DNA of 64,000 bases from Galbibacter marinus (GTDB lineage Bacteria > Bacteroidota > Bacteroidia > Flavobacteriales > Flavobacteriaceae). The notes beneath the pieces were generated by a model that saw only the letters and a program-made list of their open reading frames with translations, did not search any database and had not been told where the DNA came from. This document shows positions 57,714 through 64,000 of the stretch, piece by piece (position 1 is the first letter of the stretch; every line of letters begins with the position of its first letter). Location of the stretch: positions 1 through 64,000 of the forward strand of contig NZ_AMSG01000009.1 in the NCBI RefSeq assembly GCF_000300875.1, read 5' to 3'. The translations under genes were made by a program, and so were the position numbers.

Positions 57714-58078
57714 ACGTGGTGGGAATGATGAGGGTTAATGGATTTCGTGTCGCCTTACAAACCCAAGTTAAACAAAATATCGATTGGATACAATAGAGGT
57801 ATAGGTATTAAGAATCGTTATAAATTCCTAATGCACAAAGTCAAAATCCAAACTGGGATGATATACCCAGAGATGGTGTTTTTATTAAACAAAAATACTC
57901 ATGAAATCGGGACATACTTTTAGCTATTTGTAAAGTGGATTTTATAAAAATTGTTAACTGCAGAAAGCAATTCTGGTAACATTTTGCTTTATTAATAAAG
58001 CAATTTACCGATTTATCTGTCTAAGTGAGAAGCCGAAAATTACCTTTTACAGTGACAAGATCTTTGGAAAACAGTGAT
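57714..58078. other. Gap between the DUF3052-like gene and htpG terminator, no gene seen
   Basis: Short open frames exist but none shows a recognisable protein. The leader of the DUF3052-like gene lies at the left end. Confidence 0.5.
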
Positions 58079-58109
58079 AAAAAAAGGCCGTTTGAAAACA
58101 AACAGCCTT
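58079..58109 (-). terminator. Terminator of htpG
   Basis: AAAGGCCGTTTG (58082-58093) and CAAACAGCCTTT (58098-58109) pair with one mismatch around a 4-base loop; the minus strand continues into a T-run. It lies about 70 bases after the htpG stop. Confidence 0.85.
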
Positions 58110-58180
58110 TAGTATTATATAGGGATTCTCACCTGAAGTTCCGCATTTTTAGTGTGTTTAAAGAACTTCAGAACATCACT

Positions 58181-60064
58181 TTATTTTATCATTTGGTAAC
58201 TGCGCGTTACGAAATCCGTAAGCTCTTCACCTTTTAATAATCCTTGAGACAATCTAGCTAAATCTAACGACTGCTTAATAAGGCGTTCTTTTTTAGCCTG
58301 GGTCTTTGTGTTTAGGATTTGACCAACTAATTCGTGATTGGTGTTTACAATCAAGTTGTAAATCTCAGGCATATTACCCATGGCGAACATTCCACCCCCG
58401 CCTGTAGCGCTCATTTCTTTCATGCGACGCATAAATTCAGGTTGTGTAATTGTAAATGGCGATGCATTACTATCTAAAGCCTCCAGCTGTACGGTGAATT
58501 TCTCTTTTGGAATCACCTCATCTAAGGTAGTTTTAAGTGTCTCTTGTTCCTGCTCGCTGAGCTTTGAAATTTTCTCTTCATCTTTTTTGATAAGGTTATC
58601 AATAGAATCAGAATCTACGCGACTAAACGAAATATTCTCTTTTGAAGTTTCTAATTTTTGAATCAAGTGACCTACAATTGGAGAATCTAGTAGCAACACT
58701 TCATATCCACGCTCTTTAGCCTGATTGATGTAAGTGTGTTGGGCATCCTTATCACTAGCGTAAAGAATGACCATTTTACCATCCTTATCGGTTTGTGCGT
58801 CTTTGATCTTCTCTTGAAGTTCCTCGAAGGTATAATAAGAACCATCTACAGTAGGATACAAGGCGAACTTATCTGCTTTTTCAAAGAATTTATCTTCAGA
58901 AAGCATTCCGTATTCAATTACCACTTTGATATCATTCCACTTGTTTTGAAAATCCTCTCTGTTTTCATTAAAGAGTGACTTTAGTTTGTCCGCCACTTTT
59001 CTAGTGATATAACTCGAGATTTTCTTCACATTCCCATCTGCCTGAAGGTAAGAACGAGATACGTTTAATGGAATGTCTGGAGAATCAATAACCCCTTTTA
59101 GCATGGTTAAAAATTCAGGAACAATTCCCTCGACATTATCCGTTACAAAAACTTGGTTTTGGTATAGCTGAATGCGATCCTTTTGTATGTTCAGATCGTT
59201 TCCAAGTTTCGGGAAGTATAAAATTCCAGTAAGGTTAAATGGATAATCTACATTAAGGTGGATATGAAATAAAGGCTCCTCGAATTGCATAGGATACAAT
59301 TCTCTATAGAAGCTATTGTAATCTTCTTCCTTTAGATCAGCTGGAAGTTTGGTCCATGCTGGATTAGGATTGTTGATGATATTATCAACGGTAAGTTTTT
59401 CTTCCTTAGCATCTTCTCCTTCACCAGTGGTTTTAGATTCTTCACGCGTTCCAAATTTAATGGAAACAGGCATGAATTTATTGTACTTGGTTAAGAGTTC
59501 AGAAATACGCCCCTCTTCTAAAAATTCCTTAGAATCTTCATTGATATGTAGAATGATCTCAGTACCTCTCTCAGTTTTATCAGAAGCCTCTAAAGTATAT
59601 TTAGGTGAACCGTCACAAGTCCAATGACAAGCTGGCTCATCTTTAAAGCTTTTTGATATGATCTCTACTTTGTCTGCTACCATAAAAGCAGAATAGAATC
59701 CCAAACCAAAATGTCCAATAATACCACTATCCTTTGCAGAATCCTTGTATTTTTCCAAAAACTCCTCTGCACCAGAGAACGCAACCTCGTTGATGTATTT
59801 TTGTACCTCCTCTGCAGTCATTCCGATCCCTTGATCGATTATGTGCAATTTTTGAGTCTCTGGGTCAATTTTCACTTCAATTTGCGGATTGCCATATTCA
59901 ACTCCTGGCGCCTCGCCTATATTAGTAAGGTGTTTTAACTTTAGAGTAGCATCGGTAGCATTGGATATGAGCTCTCTTAAAAAGATCTCGTGATCACTGT
60001 ATAAAAACTTCTTTATTAACGGAAAGATGTTTTCAACGGCTACATTAATATTTCCGGTTGTCAT
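58181..60064 (-). CDS. htpG: Molecular chaperone HtpG (Hsp90)
   Basis: This 627-residue ATP-dependent chaperone has the GHKL ATPase domain (about 1-230) with LRELISNATDATLK, IIDQGIGMTAEEV and GIIGHFGLGFYSAFMV. The middle domain (about 240-500) has GILYFPKLGNDLNIQKDRIQLYQNQVFV in outline and LPLNVSRSYLQ-like IPLNVSRSYLQAD. The C-terminal dimerisation domain follows. The length is close to E. coli HtpG (624). The upstream repeat at 60130-60146 may be a heat- or stress-responsive element. Confidence 0.97.
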   Translation of the reverse strand: MTTGNINVAVENIFPLIKKFLYSDHEIFLRELISNATDATLKLKHLTNIGEAPGVEYGNPQIEVKIDPETQKLHIIDQGIGMTAEEVQKYINEVAFSGAEEFLEKYKDSAKDSGIIGHFGLGFYSAFMVADKVEIISKSFKDEPACHWTCDGSPKYTLEASDKTERGTEIILHINEDSKEFLEEGRISELLTKYNKFMPVSIKFGTREESKTTGEGEDAKEEKLTVDNIINNPNPAWTKLPADLKEEDYNSFYRELYPMQFEEPLFHIHLNVDYPFNLTGILYFPKLGNDLNIQKDRIQLYQNQVFVTDNVEGIVPEFLTMLKGVIDSPDIPLNVSRSYLQADGNVKKISSYITRKVADKLKSLFNENREDFQNKWNDIKVVIEYGMLSEDKFFEKADKFALYPTVDGSYYTFEELQEKIKDAQTDKDGKMVILYASDKDAQHTYINQAKERGYEVLLLDSPIVGHLIQKLETSKENISFSRVDSDSIDNLIKKDEEKISKLSEQEQETLKTTLDEVIPKEKFTVQLEALDSNASPFTITQPEFMRRMKEMSATGGGGMFAMGNMPEIYNLIVNTNHELVGQILNTKTQAKKERLIKQSLDLARLSQGLLKGEELTDFVTRSYQMIK

Positions 60065-60129
60065 ATTGTTTGAAATTTATGTTTAAACTTTGAAAAAGTC
60101 ATAACTCAAAAAAAATACCATTTCAAAAG

Positions 60130-60146
60130 CTGTGACAAGATGACAG
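60130..60146. promoter_or_regulatory. Palindromic element upstream of htpG
   Basis: CTGTGACAAGATGACAG has inverted CTGT/ACAG ends, and its reverse complement has two direct TGTCA repeats. It lies 66 bases before the htpG start and just upstream of an A/T-rich stretch containing TATTTTTTTTG on the htpG strand. It could be a stress-regulated promoter element. Confidence 0.35.
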
Positions 60147-60338
60147 TTTAAGCGAGTGTTAATTCTTTGAATTCACCCCAAAATAATTGAGGGAAACCTT
60201 TTTTTTCTCCCAAAGATGTATTATATTGTAGGGGAATAATTAATAAATTAGAATAGGATATATAAAATATATTGCAAATCAAGAGTGAATACTTACGGAT
60301 AGGTTAAGTTATGTTATTAATTGGTTAGGTTGTTAAAG

Positions 60339-60375
60339 AGCGCCCACTATCATTTTTTGGTTGGGCGCTTTTTTT
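60339..60375 (+). terminator. Orphan plus-strand terminator
   Basis: AGCGCCCA (60339-60346) pairs with TGGGCGCT (60362-60369) and runs into seven T. No plus-strand gene precedes it: htpG points the other way. It may end a small RNA transcribed from about 60150-60338. The remainder of the 476-base gap holds the ATPase promoter. Confidence 0.65.
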
Positions 60376-60514
60376 ATATTTGGTTTGATGGGTTTTGAAA
60401 ATTTAATGGGATTGGCTTTTTATAAGCTTTTTCCCTTACGTAAGACGCTAGTATAGATCACGTGTAAAGTGATAAAATTACCACTAAATGGTATTTTTTA
60501 GATTTTTAAGCTGT

Positions 60515-60522
60515 ATATTTGT
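60515..60522 (+). promoter_or_regulatory. -7 promoter element of the ATPase operon
   Basis: TATATTTG is a perfect TAnnTTTG, 18 bases before the ATG, so the leader would be only about 12 bases. No TTG lies 19 bases upstream. Confidence 0.5.
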
Positions 60523-60540
60523 GCTATTAAATTATAAATA

Positions 60541-61746
60541 ATGCTAATAGAGTTTAAATTTTCGAACTTTCTTTCTTACAAAGATGAAGCAAGGCTTTTG
60601 ATGACTACAGTTAAGTCGTTTAAAGAGCACAGAGATACTCATATCGTAAAAACTAATAAAAATTTTGAATTATTGAAAACTGCGACTATTTATGGCAAAA
60701 ATGGTGGTGGTAAAAGTAATTTCATTTCCGCAATGGGATTTATGAAAAAAATAATTCATAATTCATTTGCAGATTCTTTAAAAAAGGAGGAGGATAGGGG
60801 ACGAAGGGATTATTATTTTAAGTTATCTGAGGGAACTGAAAATTCACCAAGTTCATTTGAAGTTTCCTTTATAATAGAAAATGATACATTGTACCGTTAC
60901 GGTTTTCAGATCAAAGGATACGAAATTGTAAAGGAGTGGTTGTTTAAAAAAGTTGATACAGAAACACCACTTTTTGAGAGAAACGTAAAGGATTTTAAAA
61001 TCAATTCTTCAAGTTTCCCAGAAGGTAATAAGTATAAAAAAGATGTTAATACAAATGTTTTGTTTTTGAGCCATTTGGCGCAGAATAACACGAAGGTTGC
61101 TAGTGTTGTTTTTAAATGGTTTCGAAATTTAAATGTGGTAAGTGGACTCAACGACAGCCATTATAAAAATGTTACGAAAAACCTATTAAGTGAGGTTCCT
61201 GAGTTTAAACCTTGGTTATCTCTTGCAATTAGGTTCTTAGAAATAAGTAATATAAAAACTAGTAAAGATAAAAGCATTATTACCTACCATAATAAGTTTG
61301 ATCAAAATGATGTTATTGTAGATTCTGTTGCCTTTGATTTTGAGCGAGAGGAAAGTCAAGGAACTAAAAAATTAATTTATCTTTTAGGTGCAGTGTATGA
61401 CACTTTAATGTTTGGTAAAATTCTTGTTATAGATGAAATTGACTCAAAATTACACCCTAATTTAACTAAAAAACTATTAGAGCTATTTCATAAATTGAAC
61501 ATAAGGAATGCACAATTTATTTTTACAGCTCATGACTCTGTACTATTAGATAAGGATTTGTTTAGACGTGATCAAATTTGGTTTGTCGATAGAAATAAAT
61601 TTGGGGCTTCTGAATTATATAGTATGTCGGAATTTAATGCTAGTGTAGTTAGGAATAGTTCTGATTTTAGGAAGAAATATCTAGATAGTGTATTTGGTGC
61701 AGCAGAAACGTTAGATATTACTGATGAACTTATCAAATTAATGTAA
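60541..61746 (+). CDS. AAA family ATPase of the RloA/AbiL type
   Basis: This is a 401-residue ABC/SMC-like AAA ATPase. The Walker A motif is G52-K-N-G-G-G-K-S59 and the start LIEFKFSNFLSYKDEA is the family's first strand. The signature-like loop is ESQGTKK (271-277), Walker B is ILVIDEID (294-301; Asp298, Glu299), and a switch His331 lies in FIFTAHDSVLL. The C-terminal part (RRDQIWFVDRNKFGASELYSMSEF and KKYLDSVFGAAETL) is typical of ATPases paired with RloB or found in AbiL phage-defence pairs. The next gene, 11 bases downstream, is not RloB. The gene looks AT-richer than its neighbours, compatible with transfer. Confidence 0.9.
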   Translation: MLIEFKFSNFLSYKDEARLLMTTVKSFKEHRDTHIVKTNKNFELLKTATIYGKNGGGKSNFISAMGFMKKIIHNSFADSLKKEEDRGRRDYYFKLSEGTENSPSSFEVSFIIENDTLYRYGFQIKGYEIVKEWLFKKVDTETPLFERNVKDFKINSSSFPEGNKYKKDVNTNVLFLSHLAQNNTKVASVVFKWFRNLNVVSGLNDSHYKNVTKNLLSEVPEFKPWLSLAIRFLEISNIKTSKDKSIITYHNKFDQNDVIVDSVAFDFEREESQGTKKLIYLLGAVYDTLMFGKILVIDEIDSKLHPNLTKKLLELFHKLNIRNAQFIFTAHDSVLLDKDLFRRDQIWFVDRNKFGASELYSMSEFNASVVRNSSDFRKKYLDSVFGAAETLDITDELIKLM

Positions 61747-61757
61747 ATGATAAGTTT

Positions 61758-62195
61758 ATGAGTAAAAATTTAAAAAGATACGAGAGAAAGCGAGGGAAAC
61801 GTGAAGCGGTAGGAAAGCAGATCAGAACCATAACATTTAGTTGGGTTAAACTCGATATTAATCAAGGTCAATCGGTAGAAGAGTGGGAAAGGGATGGATT
61901 ATTATCAGTGTTCTGTCAAATGATGCGTCAAATTGGCCAGTATAATACTACTCAAGTATATGCAAACCAGATGATAAAACAATATACCAAAGTAGGATTT
62001 CCACCAGATTCGAAATTTGAAGAGCCCAAACACGTTTCACCTTCTTATTGGGCGGTAATACATATTAAACCAAAAAGTAAAGAAGTTGTTGTGGGTTACA
62101 TTGAAGATGAAATTTATTACATCGTTTTTCTGGATAAAGAACACCATTTTTGGCCCACGAAAGATATCCAAAAAAGAGGTAAAACTAAGAGGTAG
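61758..62195 (+). CDS. Small basic protein paired with the ATPase, unknown function
   Basis: This 145-residue protein has a strongly basic N-terminus (KNLKRYERKRGKREAVGKQ). A middle part follows with SVEEWERDGLLSVFCQMMRQIGQY and KVGFPPDSKFEEPKHVSPSYW. A short beta-rich C-terminal part ends VGYIEDEIYYIVFLDKEHHF, then WPTK. The closing pattern recalls small toxin-like or nucleic-acid-binding proteins, but I do not recognise a family. It lacks the size and TOPRIM-like Asp/Glu pattern of RloB. The 11-base spacing to the ATPase gene means they act together, probably as a defence or toxin-type effector. Confidence 0.75.
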   Translation: MSKNLKRYERKRGKREAVGKQIRTITFSWVKLDINQGQSVEEWERDGLLSVFCQMMRQIGQYNTTQVYANQMIKQYTKVGFPPDSKFEEPKHVSPSYWAVIHIKPKSKEVVVGYIEDEIYYIVFLDKEHHFWPTKDIQKRGKTKR

Positions 62196-62318
62196 ACCTT
62201 TTAGGTAAGCGACAAATGTTTAGACGTCTTATTATAAGCTTTTTCTTGTTTGTCCAAATAATGGTTGTTCAGTGCCGAAAACTTACGCACAATAAGTGTA
62301 CAGTCCCTTCCTTTTTAA

Positions 62319-63935
62319 TCAGACAAGAACTTCTTTATCTTCAGTAGTTGACTTTATAGGTTTTCCATTAATCTGTACCTTGTCTTTTTTTGGATCTTCT
62401 TTTCTTTTAAGTTTAAAGAAAACCCATAGACTTATAATTGACAATACAATCCAGAGCATATCGATAAAGAAAGATTGGAAGAACTCTTCATTAAGGGTTA
62501 GCCAAAACCATTTTCCACTTATCACTCCATTTACCACAGGAATAAAGAACCCGATGATACTTCCAAGTAACAAACAGTATTTGTTGGTGAAGTAATTGTC
62601 TTTTTTCCAAATAAAGAACAGGCTCAATATCAGCCATCCAATTAGGTAAAAATCGTTTACAAATGACATATTCACCTCTCCATGTATTTTAACAGCAATA
62701 AAACTTAGGGCCGTAATAGGGTAGAGGGAAAGACAAATTGCAACATAAACATTGACCAGTGCTCTGTTAAATCGTCTTTTGCGTTCACTTACGCTTTTCT
62801 TTTCTCTAGCTACTAGCCAAATTAGTACTCCAGAGAGAATGACAAAACAGGAAATAATACCAAGTACAAAACTGATAATCCTAAGACCGTATCCGGCATA
62901 ATCACCATAATGAATGCGGTATAAGATGTTTTTTACCCCATCTAAATAGGTGTTTTGCGTATAAGGGTCTTTTTCTCCTATAATAGCGCCAGTGGCATTA
63001 AAACTTAGTTTAGCCACTCCAGTGTATTTATCGTCTTTAGGAAGTTCACCTTCCACAGTAACTTTCATGTTACTGTCTGCGTAATTGTAAATGTGAAGGT
63101 GAGTGATATTTAAATTATTCCACTTATCTCTAGTCTGTTGTACAAGCCCTTCTATCGATGGCACCTGATCAATTTTTTCATAGGCGAGTGTCGGTGGTGT
63201 CTCGCTCATCTCTAGTTGATTGTATAACTCCTTCTGATCTCCATCGAATAAAAACATGATATTTGGAGCTGCCATCAGTACATTAAGCATAAAAAATGCT
63301 CCCGTAACTGCATATACAAATTGGAAAGGAAGTCCAATAACACCTAATGCCGTGTGGGCATCTGTCCAAACGGTTTTGAGTTTTGCTCTTGGACGAAAGG
63401 TATAAAAATTGCTAACTATTTTATTCCAATGGACTAGAATCCCAGTGATAATGGCAAAAAGAAAAAAGAAAGAAACTAGTCCAGAGGTATAATATCCATA
63501 AGGGTAGGGGATTTGAGCGAAAAAATGTAAACGATACAGAAATTCACCCAAGGTATATGATTCTAAATAGTTATAGGTATCAAAGGTTTCTGTATCTAAG
63601 TAAAAAAAGCTTCCAACCTTAGCCTCTTCTGCAGCTAAACTGTCCTTCGATGCGCTCATGCTGACATCTACACGTCTTTCATTGTAATGACGACCAATTT
63701 CAATATCTCTACCATAGAGTGCGTAATCCTTTTTTAAAGATTCCATAATTGGATCTAAACTACTGACAATACCATGATCTATTGGTTGGGTATACTCATC
63801 CTTTTGCCAGTTCGCAATTTCATCTCTAAAAAAAGAAAATGAACCAGTGAAGAAAATCACAAAAAGCATCGCACTGATAATGATACCACTGATGGTATGC
63901 AGATGAAATAGGATATTATAGGATCTATTATTCAT
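62319..63935 (-). CDS. PepSY-associated transmembrane protein
   Basis: This is a 538-residue inner membrane protein of the PepSY_TM family. The N-terminal helix (about 10-32; LHTISGIIISAMLFVIFFTGSFSFF) carries the conserved His pair region, and FFAQIPYPYGYYTSGLVSFFFLFAIITGILVHW in outline is the second. A third and fourth membrane pair lie at about 205-225 and 355-380 (YRIHYGDYAGYGLRIISFVLGIISCFVILSGVLIWL in outline), with three to four more helices at the C-terminus. Periplasmic PepSY domains lie between. Related proteins reduce or assist uptake of iron-siderophores; a TonB receptor gene would be expected nearby, beyond the window. Confidence 0.88.
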   Translation of the reverse strand: MNNRSYNILFHLHTISGIIISAMLFVIFFTGSFSFFRDEIANWQKDEYTQPIDHGIVSSLDPIMESLKKDYALYGRDIEIGRHYNERRVDVSMSASKDSLAAEEAKVGSFFYLDTETFDTYNYLESYTLGEFLYRLHFFAQIPYPYGYYTSGLVSFFFLFAIITGILVHWNKIVSNFYTFRPRAKLKTVWTDAHTALGVIGLPFQFVYAVTGAFFMLNVLMAAPNIMFLFDGDQKELYNQLEMSETPPTLAYEKIDQVPSIEGLVQQTRDKWNNLNITHLHIYNYADSNMKVTVEGELPKDDKYTGVAKLSFNATGAIIGEKDPYTQNTYLDGVKNILYRIHYGDYAGYGLRIISFVLGIISCFVILSGVLIWLVAREKKSVSERKRRFNRALVNVYVAICLSLYPITALSFIAVKIHGEVNMSFVNDFYLIGWLILSLFFIWKKDNYFTNKYCLLLGSIIGFFIPVVNGVISGKWFWLTLNEEFFQSFFIDMLWIVLSIISLWVFFKLKRKEDPKKDKVQINGKPIKSTTEDKEVLV

Positions 63936-64000
63936 TATGATGGGATGATAGGATGATATATTTTACCAAAATGCAATGCAAGATAAAACACTGCTGTTAA

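Noticed and set aside
57738-58237. Two short plus-strand open frames between the DUF3052-like gene and htpG.
   Set aside because: They show no protein-like pattern, and one runs across the htpG terminator and into htpG itself.
61758-62195. The ATPase partner as an RloB protein.
   Set aside because: It is shorter than the RloB proteins I know and lacks their acidic TOPRIM-like residues.

Overview
The window looks like a chromosomal segment of a marine Flavobacteriaceae-type Bacteroidota. It is AT-rich. It carries a Bacteroidetes-type short primary sigma factor, a SusC/SusD pair, many Sec and lipoprotein exports, TPR-AraC regulators and fragments of a CTnDOT-like conjugative element. Several genes are preceded by the Bacteroidetes promoter signature TAnnTTTG. 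No rRNA, tRNA, CRISPR array or intact insertion sequence was seen.

Layout. (1) 0.1-5.5 kb: DoxX protein, DUF2911 protein, asnB, gyrB. (2) 5.6-15.2 kb: a five-gene glucuronoxylan operon on the minus strand (GH67, SDR, uxuA, GH10, GH115) with a LacI-type regulator in front. LacI-type palindromes lie before both GH67 and lacI. (3) 15.4-25.2 kb: an accessory region. It holds decayed conjugative-transfer genes (TraI-like, traK with a frameshift, truncated traM, a DUF-type element protein), a lipoprotein, a TPR-AraC regulator, a response regulator, an unknown membrane protein and two gene-free stretches rich in inverted repeats. (4) 25.2-41.9 kb: a polysaccharide utilisation locus predicted to act on N-acetylgalactosamine glycans. 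It has a DeoR regulator, a minus-strand catabolic operon (AgaS-like isomerase, two PfkB kinases, class II aldolase, amidohydrolase, GH109) and a divergent plus-strand export/uptake set (SusC, SusD, DUF3472 lipoprotein, TIM-barrel lipoprotein, GH20). (5) 42.2-60.1 kb: mostly housekeeping and general genes (MtfA-like peptidase, YpdA-like reductase, rpe, two ECF sigma units, rpoD, M61 peptidase, Cof phosphatase, serine hydrolase, S1/P1 nuclease, AraC, alpha/beta hydrolase, htpG). (6) 60.5-62.2 kb: a two-gene unit of an RloA/AbiL-like ATPase and a small basic protein, a candidate defence system. (7) 62.3-63.9 kb: a PepSY membrane protein.

How the genes work together. In the xylan operon GH10 cuts the backbone, GH115 and GH67 remove (methyl)glucuronate, and the SDR plus UxuA would carry fructuronate through mannonate to KDG. 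In the GalNAc locus GH109 and GH20 would release alpha- and beta-linked GalNAc. SusC/D would import the glycans. Kinase, deacetylase, AgaS, the second kinase and the aldolase would give triose phosphates. The deacetylase is not of the usual NagA/AgaA type, and the amidohydrolase is the candidate for that step. All assignments rest on reading motifs and gene order; no database search was run.
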